Below the pieces are notes generated by a model. That model had not been told where the DNA came from and searched no databases. It saw only the letters and a list, made by a program, of their open reading frames with translations. A stretch of 64,000 nucleotides of DNA from Gemmatimonadota bacterium (GTDB lineage: Bacteria; Gemmatimonadota; Gemmatimonadetes; Gemmatimonadales; Gemmatimonadaceae): contig JAJTGR010000018.1 of the NCBI GenBank assembly GCA_021299375.1, forward strand, positions 38,211 to 102,210, in the 5' to 3' direction. Below are positions 20,374 through 28,977 of the stretch, piece by piece (position 1 is the first letter of the stretch; the number at the start of each line of letters is the position of its first letter). The translations under genes and the position numbers were made by a program.

Positions 20374-20445
20374 GGCTCCGTGCGCTCCGCGCCATCGCCG
20401 TGCCAATCCGTGGTTTGCTGGTGTTGATCCGTGCGCTTCCGTGCC
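20374..20445. repeat. Degenerate 10-11-bp CACGGA-word repeat in intergenic DNA
   Basis: Read on the minus strand this stretch is a chain of short words of about 9-11 bp, each beginning CACGGA or a one- to two-base variant: CACGGAAGCG, CACGGATCAA, CACCAGCAAAC, CACGGATTGG, CACGGCGATGG, CGCGGAGCG, CACGGAGCC. The spacing is close to one helical turn. It sits in the 283-bp gap 20207-20489 between the convergent kynB and the zinc-ribbon gene. No reading frame in the gap is convincing. Sequences of this style are seen as dispersed intergenic repeats in other environmental bacteria (general recollection), but I cannot test copy number here. Confidence 0.6.
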
Positions 20446-20489
20446 ACTCGACGATGCGTCATGGCGGCGCGGTATGCACTCCCACCACC

Positions 20490-21587
20490 TCATTCCGGCG
20501 ACGTTGGCGACTTGAGCGCCGCGAGTTGCTGGTCGATGCGTGCCGGCACGATCAGGCTGTCGGCGATGGCTGCGATGCCTTCCGCCTCGGCCCACGCGCG
20601 TTCGAGTGCTGCCAGCTCGCCCTCCATGGCCCGACGCTCGGCGTCTTCATGCAGCGCCATCTCGAAGGCCAGTCGGGCCGCGGCCGGGATGTATTGCAGG
20701 TCGCCGGTGTCCCCGAGCGTCTGCCTTGCCCCCCACGCGCGTCGCTGCGTGGCCGCCCAGCGGCCGAAGTGTTCGGGGCCACCGGCGTGTTCGATGAGCT
20801 GCACCCCATCGGCGATGAGGGCCCGGGTTGCCCCGGCCCTGTTCACCCTGGGCAGCATCTGACGAAGCAGCGGCAGTGCCTCTGCGCCGTGCAACTGCGT
20901 GCGGCCGATCTCTCCGTTCGACTTGTGATTCCAATCCGGCATGAAGCGGTCATGCGACACGCGGCGACCGTCGACCACGTCGTAACGCTCACTGAACCCG
21001 ACCTCGACCCCCCACCCCGCGGCGGTCGGGCTCTCGATCAGACGCGGCATGCCGTAGGCCACGAACAGTCCCCCGTCGGGGTGCGGTAACGGCCGCGTGG
21101 GCACGAGGTGCTGGCTGACGATGGCCCCGCTCAGCGTGAGCACCTGAAAGAGCGGCAACAACGCCAGAACGCCGGCACCGCTCGCAATCGCTCCACCGGC
21201 CAGCAGGCCGATACCGCCGACGGCACCGACCGCGGTCACCGCGTTGCGAAGACGCCGCCGCCCGAACTGGTCCCCATAGCGCCACGCCGCGAACTCGGGC
21301 CGCTGCGGTTCGCCGATGCGCACCAGCTCCGTGCCATCGCGCAACCGCGCCAGACCGATGTGGTCGGTGCTTACCCGCACACGCGTGCCGCGGAAGGCGC
21401 GCTCACCCTGCTCGATGGCCTCCCAGCGCGTCTCGAACGGCGTGAGGTTCCATCGTTCGCAGCGCCGGCACACCACCCACAACCGGCCGCGCTTCGCGTC
21501 GAACGCGATGCGGCGGCCGACCGGGAGCGCCTCGATCGACTCGTTGCTCCCGAGAAACTTCGTGCAGTGGATGCAGGTGGCGTACAT
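20490..21587 (-). CDS. Zinc-ribbon membrane protein of unknown function (paralog 1)
   Basis: Not a family I can name. The 365-aa protein starts MYATCIHCTKFLG and has a second CRRCERWNLTP pair about 35 residues later, a CxxC-x(30-35)-CxxC zinc-ribbon-like arrangement. Next comes a conserved block (TRVRVSTDHIGLARLRDGTE, LVRIGEPQRPEFAAWRYGDQ), then two hydrophobic segments (about residues 115-160, including LLAGGAIASGAGVLALLPLF), a soluble middle domain and a helical C-terminus rich in Ala, Glu and Arg. The neighbouring gene encodes a close relative with the same layout. Probably a membrane protein with a cytoplasmic metal-binding head. Function unknown. Confidence 0.8.
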   Translation of the reverse strand: MYATCIHCTKFLGSNESIEALPVGRRIAFDAKRGRLWVVCRRCERWNLTPFETRWEAIEQGERAFRGTRVRVSTDHIGLARLRDGTELVRIGEPQRPEFAAWRYGDQFGRRRLRNAVTAVGAVGGIGLLAGGAIASGAGVLALLPLFQVLTLSGAIVSQHLVPTRPLPHPDGGLFVAYGMPRLIESPTAAGWGVEVGFSERYDVVDGRRVSHDRFMPDWNHKSNGEIGRTQLHGAEALPLLRQMLPRVNRAGATRALIADGVQLIEHAGGPEHFGRWAATQRRAWGARQTLGDTGDLQYIPAAARLAFEMALHEDAERRAMEGELAALERAWAEAEGIAAIADSLIVPARIDQQLAALKSPTSPE

Positions 21588-21622
21588 GATGAGTGGCTAT
21601 CAGCCGAGTGAACGGAAACGAA

Positions 21623-22714
21623 TCAGGCGCGAGCCGATGGCGCGGTGCCCGTTTCGCGCAGCTGCCGTAGCCGCTCCTCCACCGCGGCCGGCGTGAACAT
21701 GTCATCGGCGATCTTCGCGATCACCTCGGCGTCCTCCCACGCGCGCTCGAGCGCGGACAGCTCGCCTTCCAAGGCGAGCCGCTCCTGCTCCTCGTGCAAC
21801 GCCATCTCGATGGCGAGGCGTTCGCGCGGAGCCAACGTGTGCAGTGTGCCAGGCAACTTGTGCACCATCTTCCGCTTGTTCTTTCCCTCCCAGACGCTGC
21901 CAGTTCCCCACCTCTCGTGGCCTGGCACCCAGCCACTCTGCCGCTGCACGGTGAGCAGCACGGCATAAGGATCGCCCGCTGTCTCGAGCAATTCCACGGC
22001 CTCCTGTACCTGCTTCGCCGAGCCGCCAAAGCGGTTGACCGTAGGCATGAGCCGCGCGGCAATGCGCATGGCGTCGTCACCCGTGACGAGACTCGAGCCC
22101 GCCGTGTGCTCGACCCGCAACTGAAGCGGCGCACGGCTGCTGTCGCGCACGAAGGCGCTCATGCGGGCGTGCCGGCGCTGCAGCTCCACCACGCGACCGT
22201 CGGGCAACGCCACGTGGCCAATGGACGCACTCTGCCGGCCGTGAACGAGGCTGTCCCAGAACTGGCCATTGGCATAGATCCCGGCGAAGCTACCCACGCT
22301 GGCGCCCAAGGCGATGACCCCGCCGATGATGGCCGCAGCACTGCCGACCACCGCCCCGGTGACGAGCAGCTGCCGCCTGCGGCGCGTCCCGAATTGATCC
22401 CCATACCGCCACGCCGCCATCTCGGGACGCTGCGGCGCGCCGATGCGAATGAGGTCCACGCCCTCGCGCAGCCGCGCCAGCCCGATCTGATCGGTGCTGA
22501 CCCGCAGCCGGGTGTCTCGGAACCGACCTTCCATGGCCTCGATGGCTTCCCAGCGCTCATCGAGCGGTGAGAGGTTCCACCGACCGCAGCCGTGGCAGAT
22601 CACCCACAGGCGCCCGCGCGCGCTGTCGAAGGCCAGCCTGCTGCCGACCGGGAAGACCTCGAACGCCTCGTTCGTGCCAAGCGATTGGGTGCAGTGGATG
22701 CAGGTCGTGAACAT
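21623..22714 (-). CDS. Zinc-ribbon membrane protein of unknown function (paralog 2)
   Basis: Tandem paralog of the downstream gene, 363 aa when started at MFTTCIHCTQSLGTNEAF (22714), which aligns with its sister; an upstream start at 22741 would add nine residues. It has the same CxxC pairs (CIHC, CHGCGRW), the conserved blocks RLRVSTDQIGLARLREGVDL and GAPQRPEMAAWRYGDQFG, two hydrophobic stretches (LLVTGAVVGSAAAIIGGVIA and following), and the same helical tail (ERLAIEMALHEEQERLALEG). The middle domains have diverged strongly. The 35-bp spacing suggests co-transcription from the region shared with the divergent cysteine desulfurase gene. Function unknown. Confidence 0.8.
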   Translation of the reverse strand: MFTTCIHCTQSLGTNEAFEVFPVGSRLAFDSARGRLWVICHGCGRWNLSPLDERWEAIEAMEGRFRDTRLRVSTDQIGLARLREGVDLIRIGAPQRPEMAAWRYGDQFGTRRRRQLLVTGAVVGSAAAIIGGVIALGASVGSFAGIYANGQFWDSLVHGRQSASIGHVALPDGRVVELQRRHARMSAFVRDSSRAPLQLRVEHTAGSSLVTGDDAMRIAARLMPTVNRFGGSAKQVQEAVELLETAGDPYAVLLTVQRQSGWVPGHERWGTGSVWEGKNKRKMVHKLPGTLHTLAPRERLAIEMALHEEQERLALEGELSALERAWEDAEVIAKIADDMFTPAAVEERLRQLRETGTAPSARA

Positions 22715-22856
22715 GGCTACCTCGAGGAGCCTCCGACGCACAGTCGCACCGACTCCCTCCGTTGCCGCATATCCCTCGGTGAGCCTCCCGTGCCCCCCAT
22801 ACGGCGCAGGGCATCCGTAAGTTCCGCCATCGGCACGGGTTAGCTAGCTTTTCCGG

Positions 22857-24041
22857 ATGTCCCAGTCGCCCGTGTACCTGGACCACGCCGCCACCACGCC
22901 GGTGCGCGACGAGGTCATGGCCGCCATGGCCCCGTTTTTCGGCCCGCGTTTCGGCAACCCCAGCAGTGTGCACCGCTGGGGGCGCGACGCGCGTGTCGCG
23001 CTCGACGAGGCCCGCGAGCGGCTTGCGATGTGTCTCGGCGCCCACCCCGACGAGGTCTGCTTCACCTCAGGTGGTACGGAGGGCGACAACTTCGCCATCC
23101 TCGGCGTGTTCCGCACACTGCGGGCACGGGGACGGCGCGCCGCGATCACGACGCCCATCGAGCACAAGGCGGTGCTGGCGGCGGTGCATCACGTCGTGCA
23201 CGAGGGAGGCGAGGAACGCCTGGTGCGCGTGCACGGCAACGGGCAGGTGGACACGGCGCATTTCGCCGAGTTGCTCGATGCGCAGGTGGCCATCGCGAGC
23301 GCGATGTGGGTGAACAATGAGGTCGGGGTCATTCAGGACGTGCCCGCCCTCGCCGACCAGGCCAAGGCGGCGGGCGCCGTGTTCCACACCGATGCCGTGC
23401 AGGCGTTCGGCAAGGTCGCCATCGACGCCCGTACGCAGCCCTTCGACCTGCTCACGCTGTCCGGGCACAAGATCGGCGCCCCCAAGGGCATCGGCGCGCT
23501 CTACATCCGTCGCGACACGCCGCTCGAGCCGATGTTGCACGGTGGCTCGCAGGATCGTGGGCGACGGCCGGGCACGGAGAACGTGGCCTTTGCCGTGGGG
23601 CTCGCCACCGCGGCGGAACTGGTGCTCGCCGAGCACGACGCCGAGCAGGCGCGACTCCTCGCGCTGCGCGAGGCGCTCGAACAGGGGCTGCGCACCCGCA
23701 TTCCCGATGCGGTCATCCACGGGGCCGGCGCACCGCGCGCGGCGCACATCGTCAACGTGTCCATTCCCGGCACCAACAGCGAGTCGATGCTGATGGCGCT
23801 CGACCTGCGCGGCATCGCCTGCAGCGCCGGTTCGGCGTGCCAGAGCGGCAGCGTCTCGGCGTCGCATGTGCTGAGCGCGATGGGTGTGTCGCCGGACCTG
23901 GCGAACGCCGCCCTGCGCCTCTCCCTCGGCTGCCTCAGTACGCCCGACGATGTCACCCGCACCGTGGACGTGCTGGCGACGCTCGCCGAGAAGGCGCGCG
24001 CCCCGAAGGCCGCGACCGTGTTCGAGATGGTGGAGTTCTGA
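22857..24041 (+). CDS. Cysteine desulfurase (IscS/NifS family)
   Basis: PLP enzyme releasing sulfur from cysteine as a protein persulfide. The 394-aa protein has VYLDHAATTPVRDEV at the N-terminus, HTDAVQAFGKV, the PLP lysine in LTLSGHKIGAPKGIGALY, and the catalytic cysteine loop GIACSAGSACQSGSVSASHVL near residue 325. It is followed by mnmA after 4 bp, so its most likely sulfur acceptor route is tRNA 2-thiouridine formation; a general Fe-S role is also possible. No iscU is adjacent. I leave the symbol empty because IscS and NifS cannot be separated here. Confidence 0.93.
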   Translation: MSQSPVYLDHAATTPVRDEVMAAMAPFFGPRFGNPSSVHRWGRDARVALDEARERLAMCLGAHPDEVCFTSGGTEGDNFAILGVFRTLRARGRRAAITTPIEHKAVLAAVHHVVHEGGEERLVRVHGNGQVDTAHFAELLDAQVAIASAMWVNNEVGVIQDVPALADQAKAAGAVFHTDAVQAFGKVAIDARTQPFDLLTLSGHKIGAPKGIGALYIRRDTPLEPMLHGGSQDRGRRPGTENVAFAVGLATAAELVLAEHDAEQARLLALREALEQGLRTRIPDAVIHGAGAPRAAHIVNVSIPGTNSESMLMALDLRGIACSAGSACQSGSVSASHVLSAMGVSPDLANAALRLSLGCLSTPDDVTRTVDVLATLAEKARAPKAATVFEMVEF

Positions 24042-24045
24042 GCGC

Positions 24046-25194
24046 ATGACGCACGACGCCGCGCTCCAGCCGCAGCCAGGAGACCGCGTGCTCGTGGCGA
24101 TGAGTGGCGGCGTGGATTCGAGCGTGGCCGCCGCGTTGCTCGTGGAATCGGGGTGCGACGTGGTCGGCGTGACGATGAAGCTGCACGGCGACGGCGCCGA
24201 CGTGCCTGACCGGCCCTGCTGCTCGCTCGATGCCACCAGCGACGCGCGGCGCGTGTGCGAGACGCTCGGCATTCCGCACTATGTCACCAACCTCGTCGAC
24301 CACTTCGGACACGATGTGCTCGACGACTTCGTGCAGGAGTACGCCCGCGGCCGCACACCCATTCCCTGCGTCCGCTGCAACACGTTCACGAAGTTCCGCG
24401 ACCTGCTCGACAAGGCCGACGCCATCGACGCCCGCTGGCTCGCCACGGGGCACTACGCGCGCATGGGTCGTGTGGACGACCACGCGGTGATGCGGCGCGG
24501 ACTCGACCCGGCCAAGGACCAGAGTTACTTCCTGTGGGGCGTCGACCGGTCGGTGCTCGATCGGCTCGTACTGCCCATCGGCGGGCAGACCAAGGCCGAG
24601 ACGCGGGAGATCGCGCGGCGCTTCGGCCTGCGCACGGCGGAGAAGCGCGAGAGCCAGGACATCTGCTTCGTGCCCGACGGCGACCATGTGCGCGTCATCG
24701 CTGAACACCTCGGTGCCGATGCGCCGGCGCTGCAGCCCGGGCCGCTGCGCCTCACGAACGGCGAAGTCGTCGGCGAGCATCAGGGCTTCGCGCGCTACAC
24801 GATCGGCCAGCGCAAGGGACTGCCGGGCGGGTTCAGCGAGCCGATGTTCGTGGTGGAGATCGTGCCGAGTGAGCGCGCGGTGGTGATCGGGCCGCGCGAG
24901 GCGCTGCTCGGGCGCGGCCTCGAGGCGCGTGCACTCAACTGGCTCGTCGCGAGAACGCCCGCCGTCGGGGCGACAGTGCAGGTGCAGGTGCGCAATCGCG
25001 CCAAGCCATCGCCGGCCACTCTCGTCCGCCTCGATCAGACGGGCCTCGAACTCGCGCTTGATGAGCCCATTCAGGCCATTGCGCCGGGCCAGTCGCTGGT
25101 GGTCTACGACGGTGACATCGTGCTGGGCGGCGGCGTGATCGAGCGCGGCCTGCACACGTCGCCCACGCGACGACTGCCGATTCTCGCGGCGTAG
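24046..25194 (+). CDS. mnmA: tRNA-specific 2-thiouridylase
   Basis: Adenylates and thiolates U34 of tRNA-Lys, -Glu and -Gln. The 382-aa protein has the PP-loop VLVAMSGGVDSSVAAALL at about residue 15, the first catalytic cysteine region TPIPCVRCNTFTKF, the substrate loop GHYAR, and the second cysteine in AEKRESQDICFVPDGDH. The C-terminal beta-barrel (YTIGQRKGLPGG, VVYDGDIVLGGGVIE) is intact. It starts 4 bp after the cysteine desulfurase, the likely sulfur donor. The start ATG at 24046 gives the normal family length. Confidence 0.95.
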   Translation: MTHDAALQPQPGDRVLVAMSGGVDSSVAAALLVESGCDVVGVTMKLHGDGADVPDRPCCSLDATSDARRVCETLGIPHYVTNLVDHFGHDVLDDFVQEYARGRTPIPCVRCNTFTKFRDLLDKADAIDARWLATGHYARMGRVDDHAVMRRGLDPAKDQSYFLWGVDRSVLDRLVLPIGGQTKAETREIARRFGLRTAEKRESQDICFVPDGDHVRVIAEHLGADAPALQPGPLRLTNGEVVGEHQGFARYTIGQRKGLPGGFSEPMFVVEIVPSERAVVIGPREALLGRGLEARALNWLVARTPAVGATVQVQVRNRAKPSPATLVRLDQTGLELALDEPIQAIAPGQSLVVYDGDIVLGGGVIERGLHTSPTRRLPILAA

Positions 25195-25282
25195 CGGGTT
25201 TGCCGATCCGCCCTGCGACCGGCGGCTCGATGGCGTGCAGACGCCCCCCACACTCGCCTTCCCTCACCGCAGACGGGTTGCG

Positions 25283-26560
25283 TCAGCAGACCAACTCGTC
25301 ACGCGGCGCCGTAGGCGCCGTCACGACCGCCACGAGCATGTCGCTCGTCACGTTGAGCAGGGTCTTGAACATGTCCGGCAGCGTGTCCAGCGCAATCATG
25401 ATGCCCACCGCTTCCACGGGCAGTCCGATGGCCGTGTACACCGGCACCTGCAGCAGTTGCCCGCCGCTGGGGATGCCCGGCGTGCTGAAGCTGAGCACCA
25501 CGCCGGCCAGCGCCACGACGGCGAGCTGGCTGTCGGTGAGCGGCAGTCCGTAGAGCTTCGCGGTGAAGAATGCGCCCACCGCCCAGTAGATCCCGCTGTT
25601 CAGCTTGAACACCGACGCGCACAGCGGCAGCACGAAACCCGTGGCGGTGGTGGGCAGCGTGAGCACGTCGGTGGCGCCCTTCACCATGGCCGGTAACGAC
25701 GCCAGGGAACTCCGCGAGCCGATGCCGACCACCTGCGCCGGCAGCGCCGCCCGCGCGAAGTCGCGCACCGACACGCGCCGCGTAAGGGCGATGATGACGT
25801 ACATCGCGATCGTGGGCACGAGCAGCAGCGTGATCAGCACCAGGAAGTAGAACCCGATCGCCCCCAGCACTGCGGTGCCCAGTCGCGCACCAAGCACGGT
25901 GGCCAGCGCGAAGATGCCGCCCGCCGCCAGCGCCAGCAGCCAGCGCACCACGATCAGCATGGTGTCGGCCATCCCCCGGAAGAAGGCCAGTTGCGCGTCG
26001 CGCGGGCCGGCATCCACACGCCCGAGCGCGAACGCGTAGAGCAGCGTGAAGAGCACCACGGGCAACAGGGTGCCGTCCGCCGCCGCCTTCACGGGATTGA
26101 GCGGAATGAGCGACAGGATCCATGTGCGCACCGACAGCGCCTCGGCGCTCGGCGCCTCGAATTTCGCGCTGGCGCGCAGCCGCTCGGTGGCGGCCGGATC
26201 GAGTGCCAGGCCGTCGAACCAGACGCGCGAGGCGAGCGCCGAGAAGATCGCACAGGCAATGAGCAGACCAAGCATCCACGCAAAGGCCTTGGCCCCGATG
26301 GTACCGGTCGTGCGGGCGTCTCCACCGCCCGCCACGCCCACGATGAGCAGCGGCACCACGAGGGGAATGACCGTCATGCGCACGGCGTTGATCCACGCCG
26401 TGCCGATCACATCGAGCACGCTGGTGAGGCGCAATGTCAGGGCAGACGGGGCGGCCTCACGCGACAGGACCATGCCCAGCGCGAGGCCCAGCGCGAGGCC
26501 CAGCGTGACCTGAAGCGCCTGGGAGTGGAACGGCGAGCGGCGGATGACCACGTCGGACAT
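25283..26560 (-). CDS. Dicarboxylate/amino acid:cation symporter (DAACS family)
   Basis: A 425-aa polytopic membrane protein of the GltP/DctA family, taking up C4-dicarboxylates or acidic amino acids with Na+ or H+. Family landmarks are the N-terminal LGLALGLALGMVL, the region MTVIPLVVPLLIVGVAGGGD, the serine-rich hairpin GSRSSLASLPAMV, the TM7-like stretch TATGFVLPLCASVFKLNSGI and GVVLSFSTPGIPSGGQL for re-entrant hairpin 2. Substrate cannot be assigned. It converges on mnmA across 88 bp with no obvious strong terminator. Confidence 0.9.
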   Translation of the reverse strand: MSDVVIRRSPFHSQALQVTLGLALGLALGMVLSREAAPSALTLRLTSVLDVIGTAWINAVRMTVIPLVVPLLIVGVAGGGDARTTGTIGAKAFAWMLGLLIACAIFSALASRVWFDGLALDPAATERLRASAKFEAPSAEALSVRTWILSLIPLNPVKAAADGTLLPVVLFTLLYAFALGRVDAGPRDAQLAFFRGMADTMLIVVRWLLALAAGGIFALATVLGARLGTAVLGAIGFYFLVLITLLLVPTIAMYVIIALTRRVSVRDFARAALPAQVVGIGSRSSLASLPAMVKGATDVLTLPTTATGFVLPLCASVFKLNSGIYWAVGAFFTAKLYGLPLTDSQLAVVALAGVVLSFSTPGIPSGGQLLQVPVYTAIGLPVEAVGIMIALDTLPDMFKTLLNVTSDMLVAVVTAPTAPRDELVC

Positions 26561-26602
26561 GCGCGCGAACCTACAGCGCGGACGCCAGACTGGCGACTGG
26601 TG

Positions 26603-27139
26603 CTAGAAACCGAAGCCGGCCGACCAGGTCACGACGCCCTTTGCCGGCGGGGTTCCGACGCGATCGGAACCGAGCGGGATGTAGTACCCGATCTCGCCCC
26701 CCAGTGCGAGCAATGGCCACACATGCAGCGAGGCACCGGCGTAGGTGCGCTTCGCCCGTGCGCCCATCGGCGCGTCGAAGGTGCGCAGCAACCCCACCGT
26801 GAGTGCGGAACCGCTGCCGAACGGTCCAAGGGAGTTGGCGACGCCGACGGAGAAACTCGCCCCCCCGAAGCCGACCTTGGCGGCACCAAGGAAGCAGAGG
26901 TCGAGATTGTCCGACTCGCGTACCATCCCCATGCCGTAGGCAAGCGCCCACTTGAGGGGGGCGCCATAGGTCAGGCCGCCCATGCACTGCTCGAACTGCC
27001 AGCGGGTCGTGGCAGGGTGCGCGACGGAGTCGCGATGTGCGACCGCGACAGGCGCGGGTGTCACTTGCGCAGGGAGCTCGGTGGCCAGCAGGCCGAGCAC
27101 GCCAAGCAGCGTCACGCCACCTTCTCGCAGGATTCGCAT
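26603..27139 (-). CDS. Exported small beta-barrel-like protein of unknown function
   Basis: A 178-aa protein with a signal peptide (MRILREGGVTLLGVLGLLATELPAQ, cleavage probably after AQ). The mature part is rich in Gly and alternating hydrophobic residues, and ends in GFGF, an aromatic C-terminus as in outer-membrane barrels. I do not recognise a named family. Its ATG overlaps the dnaJ stop by one base (TGATG), so it is likely translated from the dnaJ transcript. Outer-membrane location is an inference from signal peptide and terminal Phe. Confidence 0.7.
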   Translation of the reverse strand: MRILREGGVTLLGVLGLLATELPAQVTPAPVAVAHRDSVAHPATTRWQFEQCMGGLTYGAPLKWALAYGMGMVRESDNLDLCFLGAAKVGFGGASFSVGVANSLGPFGSGSALTVGLLRTFDAPMGARAKRTYAGASLHVWPLLALGGEIGYYIPLGSDRVGTPPAKGVVTWSAGFGF

Positions 27140-28281
27140 CAGAACTTGAGTCCGCTCGCTTCCGCGAAGTCGCGCATGGCCTTCTCCTGGGCGTCGTTGA
27201 GCGACTCCGGCACCGTGATCGTCACCTCGACGAGCAAGTCGCCCTGCTTGCCCTCCTTGGCGATGCCCTGCCCCGAAATCTTGAAGCGCCTGCCCGCCGA
27301 GGTGCCAGGCGGAATACGCAACGCCACCTTCTTCCCGCCAAGCGTCTTGACGCTGATGCGTGACCCGAGCGTCGCCTGCGCGACGTTGATGGGCACCGTG
27401 GCGATGAGGTCGAGCCCTTCACGGGTGTAGAAACGATCCGGCTGCACGTCGAAGGTGATGACGAGGTCGCCCGCCTGGCCACCGGCCGCGCCCTTGCCGC
27501 CTTGTCCGCGCAGTCGAACCTTGTGCCCGTTCTCCGCGCCTGCCGGCACGCTGATGAGGACTGTGCGCTTGGCGCGCGCCTCGCCGGTGCCGCGGCAGGT
27601 GCCGCACCGTTCGGTGGGCACGTTGCCGCGCCCCATGCAGACGGGACACGGCCTGTTCACGGCGAAGCTGCCCTGCCCGAACGAGATCACGCCGCGGCCG
27701 CTGCATTCACCGCACGGCTTGATCTGGGCGCCCGGCGCCGCGCCGCTGCCGCGGCAGATGGCGCACTCCTCGTTCACCTCGAGTTCCACCGGCACCTTGC
27801 CACCGGCCGCCGCGGTGCGAAACGGCACCGACACGGTCTGCTCGATGGTCTGGCCCTTTTCCGGCCCGCGCGCGCGGGTGCGCGAGGCACCGCTCCCGCC
27901 GAACATCGACGAGAACAGATCGCCCAGCCCGCCGATACCGCCGACATCGAAGTCGGTGAACGCGCCCGCCCCCGGTTGTCCCGGCCCCGTACCGCCGAAG
28001 CCTCCTGGGCGCGACGACCCGCGCGCACCGCCACCGAAGCCGGCGGCCCCGCCGAACGCCCCCAGTCGCCGCATGTCGTCATACTCTTTGCGCTTGTCGG
28101 CATCGCCGAGGACGTTGTACGCCTCGGAGATCTCCTTGAAGCGCTCCGCCGACTTGGGGTCGTTCTGGTTGGCGTCCGGGTGATACTGCTTGGCGAGCCG
28201 GCGGTACTGTTTCTTGATCTCGTCCGCCGTGGCGGAAGACGAGACCCCGAGGACCGCGTAGAAATCGGTGCCGTTAGCCAT
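27139..28281 (-). CDS. dnaJ: Chaperone protein DnaJ
   Basis: Hsp40 co-chaperone that stimulates DnaK ATPase. The 380-aa protein has a J domain with the HPD motif (AKQYHPDANQ, about residue 35), a Gly/Phe-rich linker (about 75-125), four zinc-finger repeats of the CxxCxGxG type (CAICRGSG, CGECSGRG, CPVCMGRG, CGTCRGTG) and a C-terminal substrate-binding domain. It lies 38 bp downstream of grpE on the same strand. dnaK is not in the window. Confidence 0.97.
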   Translation of the reverse strand: MANGTDFYAVLGVSSSATADEIKKQYRRLAKQYHPDANQNDPKSAERFKEISEAYNVLGDADKRKEYDDMRRLGAFGGAAGFGGGARGSSRPGGFGGTGPGQPGAGAFTDFDVGGIGGLGDLFSSMFGGSGASRTRARGPEKGQTIEQTVSVPFRTAAAGGKVPVELEVNEECAICRGSGAAPGAQIKPCGECSGRGVISFGQGSFAVNRPCPVCMGRGNVPTERCGTCRGTGEARAKRTVLISVPAGAENGHKVRLRGQGGKGAAGGQAGDLVITFDVQPDRFYTREGLDLIATVPINVAQATLGSRISVKTLGGKKVALRIPPGTSAGRRFKISGQGIAKEGKQGDLLVEVTITVPESLNDAQEKAMRDFAEASGLKF

Positions 28282-28319
28282 GAATGACGAGGGAAGTCCC
28301 TAGTGTCGACGCCCGCCGA

Positions 28320-28874
28320 TCAGGCGCCGGTCCATTGCTTGACGACCACGCGCGCCGGACGCAGCACGAGGCCATTGATGACGTAGCCGGCCTGGAAGCA
28401 GACCGCAACCTGACCGTCCTCCTCGGCGCGTTCGGCGGGGGCCGTGGTGACCGCTTCGTGGAGCGCCGGGTCGAACGGGTGGCCGGTGGGGTTCACGACC
28501 TCGAAGCCGTGTCCGGCGAGCGACTTGAAGAGCTTCTTTTCGACCAGTGCCACGCCGTCCACCACGGTCTTCGCATCGACGGTGGACGGGTCCACGTTGG
28601 CGAAGCGGTTGATGTCGTCGAGCGCATCGAGCAGACCGCGCACGAGTTCTCCCTGCGCGCGCCAGCCCGCCTCCTGCCGCTCCTTGGCGGCGCGGCGGCG
28701 GAAGTTGTCGTACTCCGCGGCGAGCCGCAGATGCTTGTCCTTGAGATCGTCGATCTCGCGCTGCCGCTCATCCACCGTATCGGCGGTGGCGGCCATCACG
28801 GGCTCCTGCACCTCGGCGGGCGCGGTGGCGTCGATCGAGCTCTCGGTCGGGGTGTCGGACATGGCGTCGGTCAT
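28320..28874 (-). CDS. grpE: Nucleotide exchange factor GrpE
   Basis: Releases ADP from DnaK. The protein is 184 aa from the ATG at 28874 (MTDAMSDTPTESS); a second ATG at 28862 is possible. I prefer 28874 because AGGA lies nine bases upstream. An acidic N-terminus leads into the long coiled coil (ERQREIDDLKDKHLRLAAEY, DNFRRRAAKERQE) and the beta domain (DPALHEAVTTAPAE, VLRPARVVVKQW). A perfect 8-bp GC hairpin sits 27-46 bp upstream in the leader. Confidence 0.95.
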   Translation of the reverse strand: MTDAMSDTPTESSIDATAPAEVQEPVMAATADTVDERQREIDDLKDKHLRLAAEYDNFRRRAAKERQEAGWRAQGELVRGLLDALDDINRFANVDPSTVDAKTVVDGVALVEKKLFKSLAGHGFEVVNPTGHPFDPALHEAVTTAPAERAEEDGQVAVCFQAGYVINGLVLRPARVVVKQWTGA

Positions 28875-28901
28875 GGCGTGGAGTCCTGCGTCGATGCGTG
28901 C

Positions 28902-28921
28902 GGCCCCGTACGAACGGGGCC
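28902..28921. promoter_or_regulatory. GC hairpin in the grpE leader
   Basis: GGCCCCGT-ACGA-ACGGGGCC is a perfect 8-bp stem with a 4-base loop between cinA and grpE. No T-run follows in the minus direction, so it is not a classical terminator for cinA. No CIRCE element (TTAGCACTC-N9-GAGTGCTAA) is present here. It could be a weak attenuator or a structured heat-shock leader; this is speculative. Confidence 0.4.
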
Positions 28922-28977
28922 ACTGGAAGGTTACTGGAGTGACGACCCGGGAAAGTTCGGGCCGAACAGGGTCCGGC

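Noticed and set aside
25195..25282. Bidirectional terminator between mnmA and the symporter gene.
   Set aside because: Only weak GC inverted stretches without a T-run on either strand; not enough to call.
28875..28977. CIRCE or terminator between cinA and grpE.
   Set aside because: No TTAGCACTC-N9-GAGTGCTAA pattern; the hairpin present lacks a following T-run, so I listed it only as an unassigned leader hairpin.
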